Shown: positions 1 through 12,700 of the stretch, piece after piece
Layout of the letters: each line of letters opens with the position of its first letter
Numbering within the stretch: the first letter of the stretch is position 1
NCBI GenBank assembly: GCA_963556195.1
Contig: CAUVYP010000244.1
Coordinates: 682,001-746,000, forward strand
DNA: 64,000 nt
Reading direction: 5' to 3'
From: Sepiola atlantica
Taxonomy: Eukaryota > Mollusca > Cephalopoda > Sepiida > Sepiolidae
The notes under the pieces: generated by a model
What the model saw: only the letters and a program-made list of their open reading frames with translations
What the model was told of the DNA's origin: nothing
The model's database searches: none
Program-made: the position numbers and the translations under genes

Positions 1-95
1 ACATTTTCTACTGATGTACGAAGTTTCAGAAGTTCAGCTCTTGTACTCCCGGAGATATGTCGATACAAACTGAATACGCAAAACATAAACAAAAT
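1..95. repeat. Partial monomer at left window edge (type A)
   Basis: The window opens inside a monomer. TGATGTACG and the CATAAAC end identify it as type A, and it is followed by the usual type B. The array continues to the left of the window. Confidence 0.9.
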
Positions 96-281
96 TTAGT
101 GCGATTTAAAGTTGATAGGTCTTTTGTTAATAACTTCCACATTTATAAGAATTGTGCTCCGAAACTTTGCAGACATTAGCAGACACACATTTTCTACTGA
201 AGTACCAAGTTTCAGAAGTTCAGCTCTTGTACTCCCGGAGATATGTCGATACAAACTGAATACGCAAAACATCAACAAAAT
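96..281. repeat. Representative monomer, type B
   Basis: Type B carries GATAGGTC in place of GATATCGC, so it lacks the EcoRV site, followed by TTTTGTTAATAAC. In the left half of the window it also has CATTAGCAGAC. From 35619 onward many B copies instead have CATTAGCGGACACCC, often with TTCATAAGTTC. It almost always follows type A, forming an A-B dimer that recurs throughout the array. Confidence 0.88.
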
Positions 282-467
282 TTAGTGCGATTTAAAAGGT
301 ATATCGCTTGTGTTAATAACTTCCACATCTATAAGAATTGTGCTCCGAAACTTTGCAGACATTAGCGGACACACATTTTCTACTGAAGTACCAAGTTTCA
401 GAAGTTCAGCTCTTGTACTCCCGGAGATATGTCGATACAAACTGAATACGCAAAACATCAACAAAAT
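282..467. repeat. Representative monomer, type C
   Basis: Type C has TTAAAAGGTATATCGC near its start, which removes the EcoRV site, then usually GTGTTAATAAC. A subset carries ACATCTATAAG, as here; these are common to about 13 kb and become occasional later (17019, 21111, 26133, 29667, 38409, 41943). C commonly follows B, E or F, and is the one type frequent in every zone besides A and B. Confidence 0.88.
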
Positions 468-653
468 TTAGTGCGATTTTAAGTTGATATCGCTTTTGTT
501 TATAGCTTCCACATTTATAAGAATTGTGCTCCAAAACTTTGCAGACATTAGCGGACACACATTTTCTACTGAAGTACCAAGTTTCAGAAGTTCAGCTCTT
601 GTACTCCCGGAGATATGTCGATACAAACTGAATACGCAAAACATCAACAAAAT
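468..653. repeat. Representative monomer, type D
   Basis: Type D has TTTATAGC instead of TTTATAAC and CTCCAAAAC instead of CTCCGAAAC. The CCAAAAC form is common up to about 15 kb, then is seen only in the D-like hybrid at 18507. A sibling form, here D' (for example 1026-1211), keeps TTTATAGC but has CTCCGAAAC and persists to about 42 kb; some D' copies have TTCATATC. Some D copies carry CCCTGAGGTATG in place of CCCGGAGATATG (1770, 3629, 5674, 8835, 9021, 13671). Confidence 0.86.
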
Positions 654-839
654 TTAGTGAGATTTTAAGTTGATATCGCTTGTGTTTATAACTTCCACAT
701 TTATAAGAATTGTGCTCTGAAACTTTGCAGACATTAGCGGACACACATTTTCTACTGAAGTACCAAGTTTCAGAAGTTCAGCTCTTGTACTCCCGGAGAT
801 ATGTCGATACAAACTGAATACGCAAAACATCAACAAAAT
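654..839. repeat. Representative monomer, type E
   Basis: Type E has GCTTGTGTTTA on the left and CTCTGAAAC in the middle. Sub-forms carry TTATATAAATT (for example 15716, 17391, 24645), TTATACAAATT (18693, 22785, 26319, 31713, 43245) or TTATAAAAATT (34503, 36177, 39711, 44918, 48451, 62956). Each sub-form clusters in one part of the window, which makes them useful markers of copy history. Confidence 0.86.
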
Positions 840-1211
840 TTAGTGCGATTTAAAAGGTATATCGCTTGTGTTAATAACTTCCACATCTATAAGAATTGTG
901 CTCCGAAACTTTGCAGACATTAGCGGACACACATTTTCTACTGAAGTACCAAGTTTCAGAAGTTCAGCTCTTGTACTCCCGGAGATATGTCGATACAAAC
1001 TGAATACGCAAAACATCAACAAAATTTAGTGCGATTTTAAGTTGATATCGCTTTTGTTTATAGCTTCCACATTTATAAGAATTGTGCTCCGAAACTTTGC
1101 AGACATTAGCGGACACACATTTTCTACTGAAGTACCAAGTTTCAGAAGTTCAGCTCTTGTACTCCCGGAGATATGTCGATACAAACTGAATACGCAAAAC
1201 ATCAACAAAAT

Positions 1212-1397
1212 TTAGTGCGATTTTAAGTTGATATCGCTTTTGTTTATAACTTCCACATTTATGAGAATTGTGCTCCGAAACTTTGCAGACAATAGCGGAC
1301 ACACATTTTCTACTGATGTACGAAGTTTCAGAAGTTCAGCTCTTGTACTCCCGGAGATATGTCGATACAAACTGAATACGCAAAACATAAACAAAAT
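1212..1397. repeat. Representative monomer, type A
   Basis: Type A is marked by CAATAGC instead of CATTAGC and by TGATGTACG instead of TGAAGTACC. It often also has TTATGAG instead of TTATAAG and ends in CATAAAC instead of CATCAAC. Nearly 50 copies are spread along the window, and almost all are followed directly by a type B monomer. Exceptions seen are 2699, 4745 and 14601, followed by D, and the hybrid at 44175. Its several linked markers make it the most distinctive type and a good anchor for aligning HOR copies. Confidence 0.88.
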
Positions 1398-2698
1398 TTA
1401 GTGCGATTTAAAGTTGATAGGTCTTTTGTTAATAACTTCCACATTTATAAGAATTGTGCTCCGAAACTTTGCAGACATTAGCAGACACACATTTTCTACT
1501 GAAGTACCAAGTTTCAGAAGTTCAGCTCTTGTACTCCCGGAGATATGTCGATACAAACTGAATACGCAAAACATCAACAAAATTTAGTGCGATTTAAAAG
1601 GTATATCGCTTGTGTTAATAACTTCCACATCTATAAGAATTGTGCTCCGAAACTTTGCAGACATTAGCGGACACACATTTTATACTGAAGTACCAAGTTT
1701 CAGAAGTTCAGCTCTTGTACTCCCGGAGATATGTCGATACAAACTGAATACGCAAAACATCAACAAAATTTAGTGCGATTTTAAGTTGATATCGCTTTTG
1801 TTTATAGCTTCCACATTTATAAGAATTGTGCTCCAAAACTTTGCAGACATTAGCGGACACACATTTCTACTGAAGTATCAAGTTTCAGAAGTTCAGCTCT
1901 TGTACTCCCTGAGGTATGTCGATACAAACTGAATACGCAAAACATCAACAAAATTTAGTGCGATTTTAAGTTGATATCGCTTGTGTTTATAACTTCCACA
2001 TTTATAAGAATTGTGCTCTGAAACTTTGCAGACATTAGCGGACACACATTTTCTACTGAAGTACCAAGTTTCAGAAGTTCAGCTCTTGTACTCCCGGAGA
2101 TATGTCGATACAAACTGAATACGCAAAACATCAACAAAATTTAGTGCGATTTTAAGTTGATATCGCTTTTGTTTATAACTTCCACATTTATAAGAATTGT
2201 GCTCCAAAACTTTGCAGACATTAGCGGACACACATTTTCTACTGAAGTACCAAGTTTCAGAAGTTCAGCTCTTGTACTCCCGGAGATATGTCGATACAAA
2301 CTGAATACGCAAAACATCAACAAAATTTAGTGCGATTTTAAGTTGATATCGCTTGTGTTTATAACTTCCACATTTATAAGAATTGTGCTCTGAAACTTTG
2401 CAGACATTAGCGGACACACATTTTCTACTGAAGTACCAAGTTTCAGAAGTTCAGCTCTTGTACTCCCGGAGATATGTCGATACAAACGGAATACGCAAAA
2501 CATCAACAAAATTTAGTGCGATTTAAAAGGTATATCGCTTGTGTTAATAACTTCCACATTTATAAGAATTGTGCTCCGAAACTTTGCAGACATTAGCGGA
2601 CACACATTTTCTACTAAAGTACCAAGTTTCAGAAGTTCAGCTCTTGTACTCCCGGAGATATGTCGATACAAACTGAATACGCAAAACATCAACAAAAT

Positions 2699-4744
2699 TT
2701 AGTGCGATTTTAAGTTGATATCGCTTTTGTTTATAACTTCCACATTTATAAGAATTGTGCTCCGAAACTTTGCAGACAATAGCGGACACACATTTTCTAC
2801 TGATGTACGAAGTTTCAGAAGTTCAGCTCTTGTACTCCCGGAGATATGTCGATACAAACTGAATACGGAAAACATCAACAAAATTTAGTGCGATTTTAAG
2901 TTGATATCGCTTTTGTTTATAGCTTCCACATTTATAAGAATTGTGCTCCAAAACTTTGCAGACATTAGCGGACACACATTCTCTACTGAAGTACCAAGTT
3001 TCAGAAGTTCAGCTCTTGTACTCCCGGAGATATGTCGATACAAACTGAATACGCAAAACATCAACAAAATTTAGTGCGATTTTAAGTTGATATCGCTTTT
3101 GTTTATAACTTCCACATTTATGAGAATTGTGCTCCGAAACTTTGCAGACAATAGCGGACACACATTTTCTACTGATGTACGAAGTTTCAGAAGTTCAGCT
3201 CTTGTACTCCCGGAGATATGTCGATACAAACTGAATACGCAAATAATAAACAAAATTTAGTGCGATTTAAAGTTGATAGGTCTTTTGTTAATAACTTCCA
3301 CATTTATAAGAATTGTGCTCCGAAACTTTGCAGACATTAGCAGACACACATTTTCTACTGAAGTACCAAGTTTCAGAAGTTCAGCTCTTGTACTCCCGGA
3401 GATATGTCGATACAAACTGAATACGCAAAACATCAACAAAATTTAGTGCGATTTAAAAGGTATATCGCTTGTGTTAATAACTTCCACATCTATAAGAATT
3501 GTGCTCCGAAACTTTGCAGACATTAGCGGACACACATTTTCTACTGAAGTACCAAGTTTCAGAAGTTCAGCTCTTGTACTCCCGGAGATATGTCGATACA
3601 AACTGAATACGCAAAACATCAACAAAATTTAGTGCGATTTTAAGTTGATATCGCTTTTGTTTATAGCTTCCACATTTATAAGAATTGTGCTCCAAAACTT
3701 TGCAGACATTAGCGGACACACATTTTCTACTGAAGTACCAAGTTTCAGAAGTTCAGCTCTTGTACTCCCTGAGGTATGTCGATACAAACTGAATACGCAA
3801 AACATCAACAAAATTTAGTGCGATTTTAAGTTGATATCGCTTGTGTTTATAACTTCCACATTTATAAGAATTGTGCTCTGAAACTTTGCAGACATTAGCG
3901 GACACACATTTTCTACTGAAGTACCAAGTTTCAGAAGTTCAGCTCTTGTACTCCCGGAGATATGTCGATACAAACTGAATACGCAAAACATCAACAAAAT
4001 TTAGTGCGATTTAAAAGGTATATCGCTTGTGTTAATAACTTCCACATCTATAAGAATTGTGCTCCGAAACTTTGCAGACATTAGCGGACACACATTTTCT
4101 ACTGAAGTACCAAGTTTCAGAAGTTCAGCTCTTGTACTCCCGGAGATATGTCGATACAAACTGAATACGCAAAACATCAACAAAATTTAGTGCGATTTTA
4201 AGTTGATATCGCTTTTGTTTATAGCTTCCACATTTATAAGAATTGTGCTCCAAAACTTTGCAGACATTAGCGGACACACATTTACTACTGAAGTACCAAG
4301 TTTCAGAAGTTCAGCTCTTGTACTCCCGGAGATATGTCGATACAAACTGAATACGCAAAACATCAACAAAATTTAGTGCTATTTTAAGTTGATATCGCTT
4401 GTGTTTATAACTTCCACATTTATAAGAATTGTGCTCTGAAACTTTGCAGACATTAGCGGACACACATTTTCTACTGAAGTACCAAGTTTCAGAAGTTCAG
4501 CTCTTGTACTCCCGGAGATATGTCGATACAAACGGAATACGCAAAACATCAACAAAATTTAGTGCGATTTAAAAGGTATATCGCTTGTGTTAATAACTTC
4601 CACATTTATAAGAATTGTGCTCCGAAACTTTGCAGACATTAGCGGACACACATTTTCTACTAAAGTACCAAGTTTCAGAAGTTCAGCTCTTGTACTCCCG
4701 GAGATATGTCGATACAAACTGAATACGCAAAACATCAACAAAAT
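2699..4744. repeat. 11-monomer HOR, copy 1 (2,046 bp)
   Basis: Order: A D A B C D E C D F C. Private variants include CGGAAAACAT at the end of the first A, ACATTCTCTACTG in the second monomer (2885), AAATAATAAAC at the end of 3071, CCCTGAGGTATG in 3629, TTTACTACTG in 4187, GTGCTATTTT at 4373 and CTACTAAAG in 4559. All of these recur, in the same order, in the block that follows. Confidence 0.92.
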
Positions 4745-6789
4745 TTAGTGCGGTTTAAGTTGATATCGCTTTTGTTTATAACTTCCACATTTATAAGAAT
4801 TGTGCTCCGAAACTTTGCAGACAATAGCGGACACACATTTTCTACTGATGTACGAAGTTTCAGAAGTTCAGCTCTTGTACTCCCGGAGATATGTCGATAC
4901 AAACTGAATACGGAAAACATCAACAAAATTTAGTGCGATTTTAAGTTGATATCGCTTTTGTTTATAGCTTCCACATTTATAAGAATTGTGCTCCAAAACT
5001 TTGCAGACATTAGCGGACACACATTCTCTACTGAAGTACCAAGTTTCAGAAGTTCAGCTCTTGTACTCCCGGAGATATGTCGATACAAACTGAATACGCA
5101 AAACATCAACAAAATTTAGTGCGATTTTAAGTTGATATCGCTTTTGTTTATAACTTCCACATTTATGAGAATTGTGCTCCGAAACTTTGCAGACAATAGC
5201 GGACACACATTTTCTACTGATGTACGAAGTTTCAGAAGTTCAGCTCTTGTACTCCCGGAGATATGTCGATACAAACTGAATACGCAAATAATAAACAAAA
5301 TTTAGTGCGATTTAAAGTTGATAGGTCTTTTGTTAATAACTTCCACATTTATAAGAATTGTGCTCCGAAACTTTGCAGACATTAGCAGACACACATTTTC
5401 TACTGAAGTACCAAGTTTCAGAAGTTCAGCTCTTGTACTCCCGGAGATATGTCGATACAAACTGAATACGCAAAACATCAACAAAATTTAGTGCGATTTA
5501 AAAGGTATATCGCTTGTGTTAATAACTTCCACATCTATAAGAATTGTGCTCCGAAACTTTGCAGACATTAGCGGACACACATTTTCTACTGAAGTACCAA
5601 GTTTCAGAAGTTCAGCTCTTGTACTCCCGGAGATATGTCGATACAAACTGAATACGCAAAACATCAACAAAATTTAGTGCGATTTTAAGTTGATATCGCT
5701 TTTGTTTATAGCTTCCACATTTATAAGAATTGTGCTCCAAAACTTTGCAGACATTAGCGGACACACATTTTCTACTGAAGTACCAAGTTTCAGAAGTTCA
5801 GCTCTTGTACTCCCTGAGGTATGTCGATACAAACTGAATACGCAAAACATCAACAAAATTTAGTGCGATTTTAAGTTGATATCGCTTGTGTTTATAACTT
5901 CCACATTTATAAGAATTGTGCTCTGAAACTTTGCAGACATTAGCGGACACACATTTTCTACTGAAGTACCAAGTTTCAGAAGTTCAGCTCTTGTACTCCC
6001 GGAGATATGTCGATACAAACTGAATACGCAAAACATCAACAAAATTTAGTGCGATTTAAAAGGTATATCGCTTGTGTTAATAACTTCCACATCTATAAGA
6101 ATTGTGCTCCGAAACTTTGCAGACATTAGCGGACACACATTTTCTACTGAAGTACCAAGTTTCAGAAGTTCAGCTCTTGTACTCCCGGAGATATGTCGAT
6201 ACAAACTGAATACGCAAAACATCAACAAAATTTAGTGCGATTTTAAGTTGATATCGCTTTTGTTTATAGCTTCCACATTTATAAGAATTGTGCTCCAAAA
6301 CTTTGCAGACATTAGCGGACACACATTTACTACTGAAGTACCAAGTTTCAGAAGTTCAGCTCTTGTACTCCCGGAGATATGTCGATACAAACTGAATACG
6401 CAAAACATCAACAAAATTTAGTGCTATTTTAAGTTGATATCGCTTGTGTTTATAACTTCCACATTTATAAGAATTGTGCTCTGAAACTTTGCAGACATTA
6501 GCGGACACACATTTTCTACTGAAGTACCAAGTTTCAGAAGTTCAGCTCTTGTACTCCCGGAGATATGTCGATACAAACGGAATACGCAAAACATCAACAA
6601 AATTTAGTGCGATTTAAAAGGTATATCGCTTGTGTTAATAACTTCCACATTTATAAGAATTGTGCTCCGAAACTTTGCAGACATTAGCGGACACACATTT
6701 TCTACTAAAGTACCAAGTTTCAGAAGTTCAGCTCTTGTACTCCCGGAGATATGTCGATACAAACTGAATACGCAAAACATCAACAAAAT
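4745..6789. repeat. 11-monomer HOR, copy 2 (2,045 bp)
   Basis: Same type order and same private variants as 2699-4744, so the two are adjacent direct copies. The first monomer (4745-4929) is one base shorter because it begins GTGCGGTTTAAG where other monomers have GTGCGATTTTAAG. That left-end variant is shared with the monomer at 6790, while its right end CGGAAAACAT is shared with 2699. It therefore looks like the recombinant junction of the duplication. Confidence 0.92.
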
Positions 6790-9700
6790 TTAGTGCGGTT
6801 TAAGTTGATATCGCTTTTGTTTATAACTTCCACATTTATAAGAATTGTGCTCCGAAACTTTGCAGACAATAGCGGACACACATTTTCCACTGATGTACGA
6901 AGTTTCAGAAGTTCAGCTCTTGTACTCCCGGAGATATGTCGATACAAACTGAATACGCAAAACATAAACAAAATTTAGTGTTATTTAAAGTTGATAGGTC
7001 TTTTGTTAATAACTTCCACATTTATAAGAATTGTGCTCCGAAACTTTGCAGACATTAGCAGACACACATTTTCTACTGAAGTACCAAGTTTCAGAAGTTC
7101 AGCTCTTGTACTCCCGGAGATATGTCGATACAAACTGAATACGCAAAACATCAACAAAATTTAGTGCGATTTTAAGTTGATATCGCTTTTGTTTATAACT
7201 TCCACATTTATGAGAATTGTGCTCCGAAACTTTGCAGACAATAGCGGACACACATTTTCTACTGATGTACGAAGTTTCAGAAGTTCAGCTCTTGTACTCC
7301 CGGAGATATGTCGATACAAACTGAATACGCAAAACATCAACAAAATTTAGTGCGATTTAAAGTTGATAGGTCTTTTGTTAATAACTTCCACATTTATAAG
7401 AATTGTGCTCCGAAACTTTGCAGACATTAGCAGACACACATTTTCTACTGAAGTACCAAGTTTCAGAAGTTCAGCTCTTGTACTCCCGGAGATATGTCGA
7501 TACAAACTGAATACGCAAAACATCAACAAAATTTAGTGCGATTTTAAGTTGATATCGCTTTTGTTTATAACTTCCACATTTATAAGAATTGTGCTCCGAA
7601 ACTTTGCAGACATTAGCGGACACACATTTTCTACTGAAGTACCAAGTTTCAGAAGTTCTGCTCTTGTACTCCCGGAGATATGTCGATACAAACTGAATAC
7701 GCAAAACATCAACAAAATTTAGTGCGATTTTAAGTTGATATCGCTTGTGTTTATAACTTCCACATTTATAAGAATTGTGCTCTGAAACTTTGCAGACATT
7801 AGCGGACACACATTTTCTACTGAAGTACCAAGTTTCAGAAGTTCAGCTCTTGTACTCCCGGAGATATGTCGATACAAACTGAATACGCAAAACATCAACA
7901 AAATTTAGTGCGATTTAAAAGGTATATCGCTTGTGTTAATAACTTCCACATCTATAAGAATTGTGCTCCGAAACTTTGCAGACATTAGCGGACACACATT
8001 TTCTACTGAAGTACCAAGTTTCAGAAGTTCAGCTCTTGTACTCCCGGAGATATGTCGATACAAACTGAATACGCAAAACATCAACAAAATTTAGTGCGAT
8101 TTTAAGTTGATATCGCTTTTGTTTATAGCTTCCACATTTATAAGAATTGTGCTCCAAAACTTTGCAGACATTAGCGGACACACATTTTCTACTGAAGTAC
8201 CAAGTTTCAGAAGTTCAGCTCTTGTACTCCCGGAGATATGTCGATACAAACTGAATACGCAAAACATCAACAAAATTTAGTGCGATTTTAAGTTGATATC
8301 GCTTTTGTTTATAACTTCCACATTTATGAGAATTGTGCTCCGAAACTTTGCAGACAATAGCGGACACACATTTTCTACTGATGTACGAAGTTTCAGAAGT
8401 TCAGCTCTTGTACTCCCGGAGATATGTCGATACAAACTGAATACGCAAAACATAAACAAAATTTAGTGCGATTTAAAGTTGATAGGTCTTTTGTTAATAA
8501 CTTCCACATTTATAAGAATTGTGCTACGAAACTTTGCAGACATTAGCAGACACACATTTTCTACTGAAGTACCAAGTTTCAGAAGTTCAGCTCTTGTACT
8601 CCCGGAGATATGTCGATACAAACTGAATACGCAAAACATCAACAAAATTTAGTGCGATTTAAAAGGTATATCGCTTGTGTTAATAACTTCCACATCTATA
8701 AGAATTGTGCTCCGAAACTTTGCAGACATTAGCGGACACACATTTTCTACTGAAGTACCAAGTTTCAGAAGTTCAGCTCTTGTACTCCCGGAGATATGTC
8801 GATACAAACTGAATACGCAAAACATCAACAAAATTTAGTGCGATTTTAAGTTGATATCGCTTTTGTTTATAGCTTCCACATTTATAAGAATTGTGCTCCA
8901 AAACTTTGCAGACATTAGCGGACACACATTTTCTACTGAAGTACCAAGTTTCAGAAGTTCAGCTCTTGTACTCCCTGAGGTATGTCGATACAAACTGAAT
9001 ACGCAAAACATCAACAAAATTTAGTGCGATTTTAAGTTGATATCGCTTGTGTTTATAACTTCTACATTTATAAGAATTGTGCTCCAAAACTTTGCAGACA
9101 TTAGCGGACACACATTTTCTACTGAAGTACCAAGTTTCAGAAGTTCAGCTCTTGTACTCCCTGAGGTATGTCGATACAAACTGAATACGCAAAACATCAA
9201 CAAAATTTAGTGCGATTTTAAGTTGATATCGCTTGTGTTTATAACTTCTACATTTATAAGAATTGTGCTCTGAAACTTTGCAGACATTAGCGGACACACA
9301 TTTTCTACTGAAGTACCAAGTTTCAGAAGTTCAGCTCTTGTACTCCCGGAGATATGTCGATACAAACTGAATACGCAAAACATCAACAAAATTTAGTGCG
9401 ATTTAAAAGGTATATCGCTTGTGTTAATAACTTCCACATCTATAAGAATTGTGCTCCGAAACTTTGCAGACATTAGCGGACACACATTTTCTACTGAAGT
9501 ACCAAGTTTCAGAAGTTCAGCTCTTGTACTCCCGGAGATATGTCGATACAAACTGAATACGCAAAACATCAACAAAATTTAGTGCGATTTTAAGTTGATA
9601 TCGCTTTTGTTTATAGCTTCCACATTTATAAGAATTGTGCTCCAAAACTTTGCAGACATTAGCGGACACACATTTTCTACTGAAGTACCAAGTTTCAGAA

Positions 9701-12700
9701 GTTCAGCTCTTGTACTCCCGGAGATATGTCGATACAAACTGAATACGCAAAACATCAACAAAATTTAGTGCGATTTAAAAGGTATATCGCTTGTGTTAAT
9801 AACTTCCACATCTATAAGAATTGTGCTCCGAAACTTTGCAGACATTAGCGGACACACATTTTCTACTGAAGTACCAAGTTTCAGAAGTTCAGCTCTTGTA
9901 CTCCCGGAGATATGTCGATACAAACTGAATACGCAAAACATCAACAAAATTTAGTGCGATTTTAAGTTGATATCGCTTTTGTTTATAGCTTCCACATTTA
10001 TAAGAATTGGGCTCCAAAACTTTGCAGACATTAGCGGACACACATTTTCTACTGAAGTACCAAGTTTCAGAAGTTCAGCTCTTGTACTCCCGGAGATATG
10101 TCGATACAAACTGAATACGCAAAACATCAACAACATTTAGTGCGATTTTAAGTTGATATCGCTTGTGTTAATAACTTCCACATTTATATAAATTGTGCTC
10201 TGAAACTTTGCAGACATTAGCGGACACACATTTTCTACTAAAGTACCAAGTTTCAGAAGTTCAGCTCTTGTACTCCCGGAGATATGTCGATACAAACTGA
10301 ATACGCAAAACATCAACAAAATTTAGTGCGATTTTAAGTTGATATCGCTTTTGTTTATAACTTCCACATTTATAAGAATTGTGCTCCGAAACTTTGCAGA
10401 CAATAGCGGACACACATTTTCTACTGATGTACGAAGTTTCAGAAGTTCAGCTCTTGTACTCCCGGAGATATGTCGATACAAACTGAATACGCAAAACATA
10501 AACAAAATTTAGTGCGATTTAAAGTTGATAGGTCTTTTGTTAATAACTTCCACATTTATAAGAATTGTGCTCCGAAACTTTGCAGACATTAGCAGACACA
10601 CATTTTCTACTGAAGTACCAAGTTTCAGAAGTTCAGCTCTTGTACTCCCGGAGATATGTCGATACAAACTGAATACGCAAAACATCAACAAAATTTAGTG
10701 CGATTTTAAGTTGATATCGCTTTTGTTTATAACTTCCACATTTATAAGAATTGTGCTCCGAAACTTTGCAGACATTAGCGGACACACATTTTCTACTGAA
10801 GTACCAAGTTTCAGAAGTTCTGCTCTTGTACTCCCGGAGATATGTCGATACAAACTGAATACGCAAAACATCAACAAAATTTAGTGCGATTTTAAGTTGA
10901 TATCGCTTGTGTTTATAACTTCCACATTTATAAGAATTGTGCTCTGAAACTTTGCAGACATTAGCGGACACACATTTTCTACTGAAGTACCAAGTTTCAG
11001 AAGTTCAGCTCTTGTACTCTCGGAGATATGTCGATACAAACTGAATACGCAAAACATCAACAAAATTTAGTGCGATTTTAAGTTGATATCGCTTTTGTTT
11101 ATAACTTCCACATTTATAAGAATTGTGCTCTGAAACTTTGCAGACATTAGCGGACACACATTTACTACTGAAGTACCAAGTTTCAGAAGTTCAGCTCTTG
11201 TACTCCCGGAGATATGTCGATACAAACGGAATACGCAAAACATCAACAACATTTAGTGCGATTTAAAAGGTATATCGCTTGTGTTAATAACTTCCACATT
11301 TATAAGAATTGTGCTCCGAAACTTTGCAGACATTAGCGGACACACATTTTCTACTGAAGTACCAAGTTTCAGAAGTTCAGCTCTTGTACTCCCGGAGATA
11401 TGTCGATACAAACTGAATACGCAAAACATCAACAAAATTTAGTGCGATTTTAAGTTGATATCGCTTTTGTTTATAACTTTCACATTTATGAGAATTGTGC
11501 TCCGAAACTTTGCAGACAATAGCGGACACACATTTTCTACTGATGTACGAAGTTTCAGAAGTGCAGCTCTTGTACTCCCGGAGATATGTCGATACAAACT
11601 GAATACGCAAAACATCAACAAAATTTAGTGCGATTTAAAGTTGATAGGTCTTTTGTTAATAACTTCCACATTTATAAGAATTGTGCTCCGAAACTTTGCA
11701 GACATTAGCAGACACACATTTTCTACTGAAGTACCAAGTTTCAGAAGTTCAGCTCTTGTACTCCCGGAGATATGTCGATACAAACTGAATACGCAAAACA
11801 TCAACAAAATTTAGTGCGATTTAAAAGGTATATCGCTTGTGTTAATAACTTCCACATTTATAAGAATTGTGCTCCGAAACTTTGCAGACATTAGCGGACA
11901 CACATTTTCTACTGAAGTACCAAGTTTCAGAAGTTCAGCTCTTGTACTCCCGGAGATATGTCGATACAAACTGAATACGCAAAACATCAACAAAATTTAG
12001 TGCGATTTTAAGTTGATATCGCTTTTGTTTATAACTTCCACATTTATGAGAATTGTGCTCCGAAACTTTGCAGACAATAGCGGACACACATTTTCTACTG
12101 ATGTACGAAGTTTCAGAAGTTCAGCTCTTGTACTCCCGGAGATATGTCGATACAAACTGAATACGCAAAACATAAACAAAATTTAGTGCGATTAAAAGTT
12201 GATAGGTCTTTTGTTAATAACTTCCACATTTATAAGAATTGTGCTCCGAAACTTTGCAGACAATAGCAGACACACATTTTCTACTGAAGTACCAAGTTTC
12301 AGAAGTTCAGCTCTTGTACTCCCGGAGATATGTCGATACAAACTGAATACGCAAAACATCAACAAAATTTAGTGCGATTTAAAAGGTATATCGCTTGTGT
12401 TAATAACTTCCACATCTATAAGAATTGTGCTCCGAAACTTTGCAGACATTAGCGGACACACATTTTCTACTGAAGTACCAAGTTTCAGAAGTTCAGCTCT
12501 TGTACTCCCGGAGATATGTCGATACAAACTGAATACGCAAAACATCAACAAAATTTAGTGCGATTTTAAGTTGATATCGCTTTTGTTTATAGCTTCCACA
12601 TTTATAAGAATTGTGCTCCAAAACTTTGCAGACATTAGCGGACACACATTTTCTACTGAAGTACCAAGTTTCAGAAGTTCAGCTCTTGTACTCCCGGAGA

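Larger units (their letters stand above)
96..2698. repeat. Satellite segment, 14 monomers, C/D/E-rich order
   Basis: Order: B C D E C D' A B C D E D F C. The C copy at 1584 has TTTTATACT in place of TTTTCTACT. The D copy at 1770-1954 is 185 bp because one T is missing from the ACATTTTCTACT run; it also has the CCCTGAGGTATG variant. The monomer at 2327 is E-like on the left with the F marker AAACGGAAT on the right. The order from 282 to 1397 matches 12369-13484 closely. Confidence 0.85.

Noticed and set aside
4706..4933. Plus-strand frames of 75-119 codons (4706, 6751, 13315, 14934)
   Set aside because: Opened by 1-bp length change or by stop loss in the satellite. They consist only of translated monomer sequence.
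7471..7809. Minus-strand 112-codon frame, with relatives at 10633, 18445, 22537, 31465, 39463 and 42997
   Set aside because: It is a second frame opened across two monomers when the TTCTGCTC variant removes a stop. It follows the HOR copies and has no independent conservation.
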